Shown: positions 1-7,200 of the stretch, in pieces
How the letters are laid out: each line of letters starts with the position of its first letter
Numbering within the stretch: position 1 is the first letter of the stretch
Origin: Verrucomicrobiota bacterium
GTDB lineage: Bacteria > Verrucomicrobiota > Verrucomicrobiia > Limisphaerales > SXQI01
Length of the DNA: 12,120 nt
NCBI GenBank assembly: GCA_008933045.1
Contig: WBXJ01000067.1
Coordinates: forward strand, 1 to 12,120
Direction: 5' to 3'
Notes under the pieces: generated by a model
What the model was told of the DNA's origin: nothing
Database searches by the model: none
Seen by the model: only the letters and a program-made list of their open reading frames with translations
Position numbers and translations under genes: made by a program

Positions 1-311
1 ACAGCAAAAAGATAAAGAACCTGATCACCATCGACGTTATCAATGTGATCTGCCTTGTCGGGGGTGGAGTTCTTAAAACCCCCTATCAATTGATCCCAAT
101 AATAACCTCCAGATTCGTCATACCAAAACGGTTTCGAAAACTTTTGCCAAGAATCAACACGAGTATCCACGAAAGTAGTCGCAGGCGATTCAAACGAATG
201 GTTTGGCACCACGAGAGATTCGGCCTTCGCAACCAAGGAAGAAAGGAGGATTGCTACGAGGAGAAGTCGTTGTGCTCCAAGTTTTATGAAACGGGACAAA
301 TTTGAATTCAT
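1..311 (-). CDS. Exported protein, N-terminal part (cut by window edge)
   Basis: Reading the minus strand from the ATG at 311 gives an open frame of 103 codons that runs off the left edge. The first 31 residues form a classical signal peptide: a basic n-region (MNSNLSRFIK), a hydrophobic core (LLLVAILLSSLV) and an AKA-type cleavage site. The mature part starts near ESLVVPNHSFESP and continues with TTFVDTRVDSW, WYDESGG and HIDNVDGDQVLYLFA. The 'pNhSFEsP' opening followed by such motifs is, from memory, typical of extracellular proteins of Verrucomicrobia that often end in a PEP-CTERM sorting tail; that end lies outside the window. A purine-rich GAAGAA sits just upstream of the ATG. The molecular role is unknown; a beta-sandwich surface or exopolysaccharide-associated protein is only a guess. 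Confidence 0.7.
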   Translation of the reverse strand, partial: MNSNLSRFIKLGAQRLLLVAILLSSLVAKAESLVVPNHSFESPATTFVDTRVDSWQKFSKPFWYDESGGYYWDQLIGGFKNSTPDKADHIDNVDGDQVLYLFA

Positions 312-357
312 GTTTTCTTCGTGAAACAGTCCGTGTTCAGGGACAGTTAGTAATTTC

Positions 358-552
358 ATGCTTCGGTCTTCAAATATTTTAAAGAAAACGGACGCACAAT
401 TGTTTCAGGAATGGTTATCCCACGCAAACAATTCCTCGCCTCCACAGGAGAACCCAGAAATCACCAGTTTTAACAAAAAGCAAAACCCACCCCTCGACAT
501 CCTAGTGAGTCAGGATGGAAAGATTAGGAAGGTCTGGCACCCTTGCCGATGA
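358..552 (+). CDS. Doubtful small ORF, 64 aa
   Basis: An ATG-started frame of 64 codons fills most of the gap between two minus-strand genes. The product is hydrophilic (LKKTDAQLFQEWLSHANN, later DILVSQDGKIRKVW), without a signal peptide, membrane segment or recognised motif. A GGGACAG stretch lies about 13 bases before the ATG, too far for a good ribosome site. The stop codon overlaps a small hairpin (GACG at 551-554, CGTC at 562-565) followed by five Ts, which could be a weak terminator and mildly favours a real transcript. I do not recognise a family. It may equally be a chance frame in intergenic DNA. Confidence 0.3.
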   Translation: MLRSSNILKKTDAQLFQEWLSHANNSSPPQENPEITSFNKKQNPPLDILVSQDGKIRKVWHPCR

Positions 553-575
553 CGTTAGCTGCGTCTTTTTGTGAC

Positions 576-908
576 TCAGAGGTGGGTGATGTCCAAATGC
601 CAATCCCCTCCGTCGGTTACCACGATGTCTCCTCGTGAACGGTAATCGTAGGAGACGTTTTCAATCTCCACCTGTTCGGGCAACACATTCACGATGACCG
701 AGTCGGAATCTAACGAAATGATCCGCGTGCGAAGGGTGTCGCGTCGGGCGAATTGGTTCAGTTTGGTGTCCATAGCGAAAAGGTAACCTTGGACTCGAAC
801 CAATGGCCCTTCAGTTCCCTCAATCCGACCGATAAAATGCCGTTTGACGTCCCCAGCAAAGAGTTGCCGATGGATAACATGTATTTTTTCTCCAAGATTC
901 AGAATCAT
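576..908 (-). CDS. Conserved-looking hypothetical protein, about 110 aa
   Basis: The frame is rich in alternating beta-strand-like stretches (KIHVIHRQLF, GPLVRVQGYLFAMD, TRIISLDSDSVIVNVLPEQVEIENVSYDY) and ends in DGGDWHLDITHL. There is no signal peptide or membrane span, so it is probably a small cytosolic all-beta protein. I chose the ATG at 908 because the protein-like sequence begins there with MILNLGEKIHV. The frame is open upstream to a TTG at 968, which would add 20 residues; neither start has a strong ribosome site. The sequence resembles uncharacterised proteins I associate with Verrucomicrobia and Planctomycetes, but I cannot name a domain family. It is divergent from the RfaE2-like gene at 1083, with about 175 bases between the starts, so promoters for both should lie there. 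Function unknown. Confidence 0.65.
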   Translation of the reverse strand: MILNLGEKIHVIHRQLFAGDVKRHFIGRIEGTEGPLVRVQGYLFAMDTKLNQFARRDTLRTRIISLDSDSVIVNVLPEQVEIENVSYDYRSRGDIVVTDGGDWHLDITHL

Positions 909-1082
909 AGTTCCGTTTTCCCGTTGTTTAATCTGCTTATTTCTCACACCAACAAACCCTTCGCTCAAACAGTAATCGATCGGGGTGAGTTCGCCAAAAA
1001 AAATGAGAGATCGTAACAGCGGAGCCGTGAAGCAGTCGTTTTGGTTCTCGTGCGGAGTGGTTGTTTTTTCTAATCTTTCTCG

Positions 1083-1565
1083 GTGATATTTGAGCGAAAA
1101 CTTGTGGCTTTTTCTGAATTAGGGGTTTGGCGTCGGAAGATTCGTGAGGAGGGTCTACGTTTAGTGGTGACGAATGGGTGCTTTGATCTGTTGCATCCGG
1201 GCCACGTTTCTTGCCTTGCAGCAGCACGGGCTGAGGGTGATGCCCTCATGGTTGGTGTCAATGGGGATGCCGCTGTGCGTTTCCTCAAAGGGACGGGACG
1301 TCCGATCGTTCAGGCGGTGGATCGTGCGTTAATGCTAGCTGGGTTGCAATCCGTGGATGGGGTGTGCATTTTCACGGAGATTAGAGCGATGACGTTTCTG
1401 GAAGAAGTGCAGCCGGATATCTACGTGAAAGGTGGAGATTATACCCTTGAAACGCTGGATCAGGAAGAGCGACGGGTCGTGGAAAAACACGGGGGGCGGA
1501 TCGTCCTGCTCCCTTTCATCCCGGGGCACTCCACCACTGAACTGGTTCAAAAAATCACACGCTGA
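1083..1565 (+). CDS. rfaE2: RfaE2-type D-beta-D-heptose 1-phosphate adenylyltransferase
   Basis: The 160-aa product is a cytidylyltransferase-fold enzyme. Its nucleotide-binding signature TNGCFDLLHPGH occupies residues 30-41, with the HxGH catalytic motif at 38-41. It is followed by GRPI (72-75), VKGGDY (115-120) and STTELVQKI (150-158). These match the heptose-1-phosphate adenylyltransferase (HldE C-terminal/RfaE2) family, which makes ADP-D-glycero-beta-D-manno-heptose for lipopolysaccharide core in the cytoplasm. It lacks the PfkB kinase half found in the E. coli HldE fusion, so the kinase step must come from a separate protein; no such gene is in this window. Length is normal for the single domain. 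The start used is a GTG at 1083; another GTG at 1104 is possible, and no clear Shine-Dalgarno precedes either. Its end is only 9 bases from the convergent kinase gene. A glycerol-3-phosphate-type nucleotidyltransferase is a less likely alternative. Confidence 0.88.
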   Translation: MIFERKLVAFSELGVWRRKIREEGLRLVVTNGCFDLLHPGHVSCLAAARAEGDALMVGVNGDAAVRFLKGTGRPIVQAVDRALMLAGLQSVDGVCIFTEIRAMTFLEEVQPDIYVKGGDYTLETLDQEERRVVEKHGGRIVLLPFIPGHSTTELVQKITR

Positions 1566-1574
1566 TCGGATCCA

Positions 1575-2405
1575 TCAAACACAGAGTGCAGACTCTAAAT
1601 CTCGCATGAGAACGCTCATGTGGGGGTAACGATCGTCCATTTGGGTTTCAATACATTTGAGAATTACCTTCTCCATCGCCAACGGGATGTCTGGATTGTA
1701 GGCGCGAGGATCCACAAAATCGCTGCGATCCAAATGTCGGCGAAGGATGTGATCCGGTGAGTCACCTGGAAATGGCTTTTGACCTGTCAGCAGCTCAAAG
1801 GCGGAAACTCCAAAGGCAAAAATATCCACCCGATGATCGAATGGTTGGCGCTGGAGTTGCTCGGGCGACATGTAGGCAGGTGTGCCCGGGTTATCCTTGG
1901 ACTTTTCGGGCTTTTCAGGACGCCGTTTTGATAAGTCAAAATCCAACAGCCGCACACTGGCATTCCGACTGAGCATGACGTTTTCAGGTTTGAAATCGAG
2001 GTGCATGTAATGGCAGTCATGGACATGCTGCAATGCTTCGGCAGCGTCGATCAAAATTGCCGCGATATTCTCCGTCAGAACAGGATCACCCTCGGCCGCG
2101 AGTAGTTTTAAATTTTGGCCCTCAAGATACTCCATCAACATGTAGCGACGGCCGCGAATCTTGCCATGTTCAATATAGGAGATAATCAAAGGATGATCTG
2201 AGACCAGTTTGAGAATTTCGCACCCGCGATCGAATCGTCGCTTTTGAGTAAAAGCGAATGGCGAGACGGGCAACATCCGACGCAAGGCGAAATGCTTTTG
2301 TGACGAGTCCGTGGCTAGCCAGACTTCCGACATCCCCCCCGTGTTAATCAACTCGTGCAATTCGTAGGGGCCGAATTTTTCGAGTGGTTCGATTTGATTC
2401 TCCAT
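1575..2405 (-). CDS. Degenerate Hanks-type serine/threonine kinase (possible pseudokinase)
   Basis: Overall it is a full-length bacterial Ser/Thr kinase domain: glycine loop (NTGGMSEVWLA), helix-C region (CEILKLVSDHPLI), catalytic loop HLDFKPEN, activation segment ending GTPAYMSPEQ, then DIFAFGVSAFELLTG and the C-lobe. Several key positions are altered. The VAIK lysine is arginine (FALRRM, codons CGT CGG), the first glycine of GxGxxG is asparagine, HRD is HLD and DFG is DFD. The catalytic-loop Asp, Lys and Asn are kept. DFD occurs in active plant AGCVIII kinases such as phototropins, so it alone is not disabling; loss of the lysine is the stronger sign of weak or absent catalysis. There is no membrane segment or C-terminal sensor domain. 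I chose ATG 2405 (276 aa); a TTG at 2441 would add 12 residues. It lies downstream of the intact kinase on the same strand, so the two are probably co-transcribed and may act together. Confidence 0.85.
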   Translation of the reverse strand: MENQIEPLEKFGPYELHELINTGGMSEVWLATDSSQKHFALRRMLPVSPFAFTQKRRFDRGCEILKLVSDHPLIISYIEHGKIRGRRYMLMEYLEGQNLKLLAAEGDPVLTENIAAILIDAAEALQHVHDCHYMHLDFKPENVMLSRNASVRLLDFDLSKRRPEKPEKSKDNPGTPAYMSPEQLQRQPFDHRVDIFAFGVSAFELLTGQKPFPGDSPDHILRRHLDRSDFVDPRAYNPDIPLAMEKVILKCIETQMDDRYPHMSVLMRDLESALCV

Positions 2406-2474
2406 GAAGTGATTAAACGTCGTTCGGAAAATCTTCGTCAATTGATTTTATGAAACTCTCGAAGCGGATCCGAA

Positions 2475-3503
2475 CTATCGACGCCACCAACTCTTACCGT
2501 CGGATCGGGGCGGATCGTAGGCGTCGTTGTCACCACCACTTTGATATTTTCGTACCAGCAATTGGCTGCGTGCCGAGGTGAGTGCCATAATAAACTCGTC
2601 GTAGGAACGAAACCGATGATCCGGATGCTTCGCCATCGCTTGAGCAATCGCATCACTCGTCGGCTCAGAAATCTCGGGAACCACGTGATTCGGAGGCGTG
2701 AGCGGTGTGTGAATATGCGCTGCAATCACTTCCTCCACCGTCGGCGCTTCAAACGGGACGTGACCCGTCAGCGCATGATACAAAGTCCCGGCGAGGCTAT
2801 ACATATCCGCCCTAAAATCTTCCAGCTCCCGTTTGACTTTTTCTGGAGCGATGTAGTAAGGAGTGCCCCAAATAGATCCTTCGTCCTCCAGCCCCAGTTC
2901 GGCTTTGCGGGCGAGACCAAAGTCAACCAACTTAGGTTCACCCTCAGCATTGTAGAGAATATTACCCGGCTTCAAATCGCGGTGGAGCAAATTGTGCTTC
3001 AATGCGGTGTCCAATGCGGAGGCAACTTTGATTCCCACATCGAGCACATCCAACTCCGGCACACAAGTTTCGCGTTCGATTCGCCCATCCAGACTTCCGC
3101 GATCCGCGATCTCCATAACTAAATAGAGTTGACCCTCAAAATCATCGAAAGTGTAAACGTGGATGATATTCGTGTGGTTGAGACCTGCAGTCGCCCGCGC
3201 TTCCCTGTAGAATGAATCAAGCACTTGTGTATCCCGTCGGAGCTCGGGCTTCATTAGCTTCACCGCGACCTCTCGTTCCAACATGGTATCCCACGCACGG
3301 TAGACAGTCCCCATGCCGCCTGATGCGATTGCCGCACGTAACTCAAACTGTCGCAAGTGCATCGGCATCATCAACTCCGTGCCACACTTACTACACGGAA
3401 CCGTCGCCAGTGGTTCGAGATCCCCTGGAATAAACACTTTGGCCCCACACCCGGGGCAAGTCACCATGCGGAGAGGTTTTCTTTCTGAGGACGGTACAGA
3501 CAT
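2475..3503 (-). CDS. Zinc-ribbon serine/threonine protein kinase
   Basis: The 342-aa protein opens with a zinc ribbon: cysteines 16 and 19 (CPGC) and 37 and 40 (CSKC). A complete Hanks-type kinase follows: glycine loop SGGMGTVY (61-68), VAIK lysine 82 (AVKLM), catalytic loop HRDLKPGN (174-181), DFG (194-196), GTPYYIAPE (213-221) and DMYSLAGTLYHALTG in the C-lobe. All catalytic residues are present, so it should phosphorylate Ser/Thr of unknown targets. It has no transmembrane helix or PASTA/WD40 sensor, so it is cytosolic; the tail is short, polar and ends in WWRR. The zinc ribbon may bind a partner or sense redox or metal state, which is inference. Start is the ATG at 3503, which begins just before the ribbon; the upstream ribosome site is weak (TAAG). 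It is the upstream member of a two-kinase cluster. Confidence 0.92.
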   Translation of the reverse strand: MSVPSSERKPLRMVTCPGCGAKVFIPGDLEPLATVPCSKCGTELMMPMHLRQFELRAAIASGGMGTVYRAWDTMLEREVAVKLMKPELRRDTQVLDSFYREARATAGLNHTNIIHVYTFDDFEGQLYLVMEIADRGSLDGRIERETCVPELDVLDVGIKVASALDTALKHNLLHRDLKPGNILYNAEGEPKLVDFGLARKAELGLEDEGSIWGTPYYIAPEKVKRELEDFRADMYSLAGTLYHALTGHVPFEAPTVEEVIAAHIHTPLTPPNHVVPEISEPTSDAIAQAMAKHPDHRFRSYDEFIMALTSARSQLLVRKYQSGGDNDAYDPPRSDGKSWWRR

Positions 3504-3583
3504 GTCTTACAAACTTAGCACGGTTCGGTATGACGACAAGGGATAATCGTGAGATCTCCGGGCCAAAGTGCCATCGAATGATT

Positions 3584-3612
3584 TTGACAAAAAATGGAGT
3601 TCGATTTAGGGT
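3584..3612 (+). promoter_or_regulatory. Candidate sigma70-type promoter
   Basis: A perfect TTGACA at 3584-3589 is followed after 17 bases by TAGGGT at 3607-3612, which keeps the most conserved first, second and last bases of the -10 box but matches only three of six. Transcription would start near 3619 and run into the structured region and terminator ending at 3791. No other convincing promoter precedes the 100-aa gene at 3827; a lone TAGAAT at 3797-3802 lacks a -35 partner. Confidence 0.4.
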
Positions 3613-3618
3613 CTTGAG

Positions 3619-3791
3619 AAGAAGAAATGAGTTTCGTCTCAAACATTAAGTTGTGGATGTCGCGGACTGCGAAGGTGGAAGCCTTCGCACAGTGGTCGCG
3701 CTGCTCGTTTAGCCAACCAAGGGTAAGATCGTAACTTAAACTCACATCGATTTTGAAACCCCCAGTTGGCTAACCCCGACGGGGGTTTTTT
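3619..3791 (+). ncRNA. Candidate structured small RNA or regulatory leader
   Basis: This stretch has no plausible gene but dense RNA-like structure. Hairpin 1: TGCGAAGG (3668-3675) pairs with CCTTCGCA (3682-3689) around a six-base loop, extended by AC/GT and by CGCG (3661-3664) with CGCG (3697-3700). Hairpin 2: TTAGCCAAC (3709-3717) pairs perfectly with GTTGGCTAA (3765-3773). Nested inside it are GGG/CCC and AAGATCG (3725-3731) with CGATTTT (3748-3754). TTAAGTT (3646-3652) can instead pair with AACTTAA (3733-3739). A terminator hairpin with a T run closes the region. Because some stems exclude one another and the gene at 3827 starts 36 bases after the T run, this could be an attenuator or riboswitch-like leader. 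It could also be an independent small RNA of about 170 nt. I do not recognise tmRNA, RNase P, SRP or a known riboswitch core; 6S RNA would fit the length only. Confidence 0.45.
3772..3791 (+). terminator. Rho-independent terminator before the 100-aa gene
   Basis: AACCCC (3772-3777) pairs with GGGGTT (3782-3787) around the loop GACG, and the strand continues in a run of Ts to 3791. A longer alternative stem, AAACCCCC (3756-3763) with GGGGGTTT (3781-3788), can form over the same T run and would exclude the TTAGCCAAC/GTTGGCTAA stem. The T run is only on the plus strand, so it stops plus-strand transcripts, upstream of the gene at 3827. Confidence 0.65.
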
Positions 3792-3826
3792 GTTAGTAGA
3801 ATCAGAGAAATGCGGACGGTGAAAAT

Positions 3827-4129
3827 ATGAAAATAATTAAAGATAGCGAAACAGAATCAGGACCACCCAACTTGCTCAACAAGGAGGCGTTTAGGAAACT
3901 GAACGAGACATTGCTGAAACGGTTGCTGGATGAAACTGAAACCCTCCAACTCCACACGGCCCTCAAAACGGCTGCGAACGAGGCTGCGGCTCTCGCTTGG
4001 AGCTCGGGATTTCCGCTCTTAGTGTATCCTGTGTTGTTGGCTGAAAAAACTCAGATCGTGAGGCTTCGGCATTATCGTCGTGAAAAGGTTTTGCAACGCA
4101 GCCAAATGTTGATGGGACATTCCGTATGA
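3827..4129 (+). CDS. Hypothetical protein, 100 aa
   Basis: I do not recognise this protein. It begins MKIIKDSETESGPPNLLNKEAF and has a charged, probably helical middle (KLNETLLKRLLDETETLQLHTALKTAANEAAALAWSSG). It continues with a short hydrophobic stretch (FPLLVYPVLLAEKTQIV) and ends in a basic tail (RLRHYRREKVLQRSQ). The hydrophobic stretch is about 10 residues, too short for a confident membrane span, and there is no signal peptide. Its ATG follows GGTGAAAAT, a poor ribosome site. It is the only plus-strand gene here, bracketed by a terminator-ended structured region upstream and a very strong terminator downstream, so it appears to be a one-gene unit. That bracketing and the protein-like composition are the main reasons to think it is real. 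Function unknown. Confidence 0.7.
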   Translation: MKIIKDSETESGPPNLLNKEAFRKLNETLLKRLLDETETLQLHTALKTAANEAAALAWSSGFPLLVYPVLLAEKTQIVRLRHYRREKVLQRSQMLMGHSV

Positions 4130-4161
4130 ATCAAATCAGCCAAACCATCAGCATCAATCTC

Positions 4162-4230
4162 CCGAGCTCCGGACCAAGGACAGCATGCGCCTTCGCGTTC
4201 TTCTGTATTTGGTCCGGAGCTCGGTTTTTT
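4162..4230 (+). terminator. Strong Rho-independent terminator, 16-bp perfect stem
   Basis: CCGAGCTCCGGACCAA (4162-4177) is perfectly complementary to TTGGTCCGGAGCTCGG (4209-4224), followed immediately by TTTTTT (4225-4230). The 31-base loop is longer than usual. It lies 32 bases after the stop codon of the 100-aa gene and 26 bases before the end of the convergent dehydrogenase gene. A T run is present only for plus-strand transcription, so it mainly serves the 100-aa gene. Confidence 0.85.
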
Positions 4231-4256
4231 AGGACGAGCCTCGGATTCTACTCGAA

Positions 4257-7200
4257 CTATTCCGAACGGCCCTTTTGGCTGAGTAGGTAGGCCATTAGAT
4301 TGTTGAAATCGGTCGGACTCATCAGATCCCCCATATTATCGGGCATTAGGGAAGTCTCAGATTCACGACGTGTTTGAATATCCTTTTTAGGGACCGAGAT
4401 TTCCTTGCCTGTGCCATCGGCCAGAACGAGGATCTCGCCTTCCTCACGGCGCGGTAAACCCGTGACGACGTCGCCATCTTTCAAAACAATGATATGCGTC
4501 CGGAATGCACGATCTACGTTGCGGTTTGGATCCAACATATCTTCGCATAACCGTTCCAAACCACGGTTGCCGATTCCATCCAATTGTGGGCCGACGACGT
4601 TTCCCTGCCCTGCGATGCGGTGACAGACCGCGCAGTTCAAGTTAAATACCTGAGCGCCAACCGAGGCTACTCCAGATTGGGCGAGGTATTTCGTGCGCCG
4701 GTCATCAATCAATCGTTGCACTGACTCGCTCACGGGAGTCACTTTTTCAATCATCTGAGCATGACGCGCAGCTAAGTCGCCGGACTTAATCACCGTTATT
4801 TTGTCCTTCACCGCACGATCCAACAGTAGCCGTGGTGTCGAATGGCCTGCTGCAACCAGATCAAGCAATTGGCTTGCGCCCGAAGGTGACCCCGCCAACG
4901 CCCTAGCCAGCTGAACCTGTAGCCGATCGGGGGTTGTGCGGAAGATTTCCTCCAGCACTTTGGGTAATGAACCCTTCTCCAAGCTGATAAATTGCTTTTC
5001 GATTTGGGCTTCCAAAGCGACAGAGATGGTCGGATCTGCCAGAATCTGAGCGAACGCTAGCAATGTGTCATCGGCTGCGAATGTCGCTAATGTTTGGGCG
5101 GCGGCGCGGCGACAATCGAGCGAAACGGATGCCGCCAGCAGCTTGACTAAGGCTGATTGTAAATCTCTCAAATCTAATTGCCGAGCGAGTTCAGCTCCAG
5201 CTTTTGGGCGGGAGTAGATTTCACTCGGAGCCACTGCGGGAAATGGAACAACGGCTGGCTCGAAACGCCCAATCGCCAACCACGCATAAGCCTCCCCGGT
5301 GTCGCCATCAACCACTTCCACCACGGCTTTTTTGCCGACGTGAGCAGCTAGATTCCAAGTAATTTTTTGAGCAATGTCGTTGCGAGGAGGAACAGCGTTC
5401 GTCAACAATTCTCCCGAATCTACCGCCCTCAATCTGACTAAATTCTTGCGCGGTGCAGGTTTATCTGGAGACCCATCGTGACCGGCGAGGAAGAAGCTCA
5501 GTTGAGCCGGAATGATGAACTCAGGAGAACGCAGGACGCCGGTTAGTCTTTCTCCGCCAGGAGGCAAACTACACAAAAACACGGACGATTTGTTGCCATC
5601 GGATGAGGCACGATGTTGCAAGAACCACGGATCCTTGGAGTCGGGCAGGCCTGGCACTGAATCGTTGTGCCAGCTTGTTTGCGCTGTTATGGGAGCACTC
5701 AAAAAAGTGCGGGCCAATGCGGTTCCCCAGGTTTTGGCGGCGACGCCGAGCGGTTCTCCACGCTGGCTAAGAGCCTCTTGGAGACGTCTGAAAAGAGTGA
5801 GTTGAAGATCGAGATCTTCGCCGGCTTTTTTCTGCACAACACCCACCATCGTCTCGAGTTCCGCGCTGGGTAGATAGCGAGCTGCGTGGCTGAGATAGCG
5901 AGCCGATGTTTCTTGGTTTTCAGTGTAAGTCTGGAGGTGCTGGAGGAGCAAGGTTGCAGCCTCTGGTTTTGGCACAGCCACCGCGATATCCGCCAGAGCA
6001 CGACTCTCGATTTCGGTCCACGCATGAGTGGTGATCGTTTTCAGGTCGGTGCCGTCCCGTAATTGGTTTCTCAATGCCATACGAACTCCGTAGAGCAGAT
6101 GGGTATCTGCTGGAACAACGCGCTGAAGGAGTCCAACGAGTGGCAGGATATTTTCCACCCTTGGATGCAAGCCAATGGCCTCCGCTGCGGTTCGTTGCGT
6201 CAAGGGATCCGTATGATCCAGTGAACCACGTACCCAACGAGCTTCTGATTCCGACCAGGGGGTCTTCTCGGCTAAAATGCGAAGGGCATGGACTCGCAAT
6301 CCCTTGTCGTCCGACTGACCTACCGCCAAGAGCAGGGACTCCGGCAATTTGGAAAATCGGTGCAAAGCCCAGAGTGCCTGTGTTTTTTGGTAAGGATTAC
6401 CGCCTGGTTGTGAAAGTAGTTTCGTGAGTTCAGGAACAGCCAACGGCCCGACGCGATCCACCAACTCCTGCAAGGCAAGCATCCTCCGAGTCAAATTCGC
6501 ACTGCCCAACTCCTCAAGCAAGGCGGGCATTCCAGCCGCCGCCACGTTGAATGGCCTTGTCGCGGGCTTTGATCCGTCTCCCTTGTAGACAACCCGCCAG
6601 ATTCGGCCTCGGTCACGGTCGCGTCCTGGATGCGTCAAAGGAACTTCGTAATGGCCGATGATCCGGTTGTAAAAATCAGCAACGTAAAGCGCTCCATCCG
6701 GGCCATACTGCATATCCACAGGACGGAACCAAGGATCGTCGCAGGTCAGAAAGTCGGGGGCTTCGTTCGCAACTTTGGTGGTTCCAATCTGAGTCATTCG
6801 ATCGCGATTCAGACGAGAAGACATGACATTGCCGACAAACATATTGTCGCGAAATTCAGAGGGCCAGTGATCGTCCGAATAATACAGGACGCCGGCAATC
6901 GCCGTGGAGCCATGGCTATGCTCCATCAGAACTGGAGCGTAACCAAGGCCATCGTGAGGCTTCCCGAAACTGGGGTAATAGCCACCCCGTAAGAGTTGGT
7001 AAATCGGCGCACTGTGACAATCGGCTGAATAGGCGTTGCCCAATTCATCAAAACAGAAACCGAAAGGATTGACCTGACCGAAAGTATGTTGCTCCACCCT
7101 CGATCCGTCAGGTTGTACTCTGTAGGTGTTCCCCGAGTTCATGGTGATCTCAGATCCATCCGCAGCCCGCACTGTTGTGTTGTTGTTAAAACCGTGGGTG

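Noticed and set aside
45..305. An 86-codon plus-strand frame at the left edge
   Set aside because: The minus strand gives a clear signal peptide and a recognisable exported-protein sequence that runs off the edge, so the plus frame is antisense noise.
326..349. Imperfect palindrome (CAGTCC...GGACAG) upstream of the exported-protein gene
   Set aside because: The arms mismatch and only four bases pair cleanly; within chance for this length.
1566..1574. Search for a bidirectional terminator between the convergent rfaE2 and kinase genes
   Set aside because: Only nine bases separate the stops, and I see no hairpin with a T run on either strand.
2780..2786. Single CAAAGT half-site inside the kinase gene, considered as a third operator
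   Set aside because: No CTTTG arm at five-base spacing, and it sits within coding sequence far from a start codon.
2541..3122. A 193-codon plus-strand open frame opposite the zinc-ribbon kinase
   Set aside because: It lies wholly antisense to a kinase with every catalytic motif intact, and its translation is rich in Arg, His and Cys without domain-like pattern; a shadow frame.
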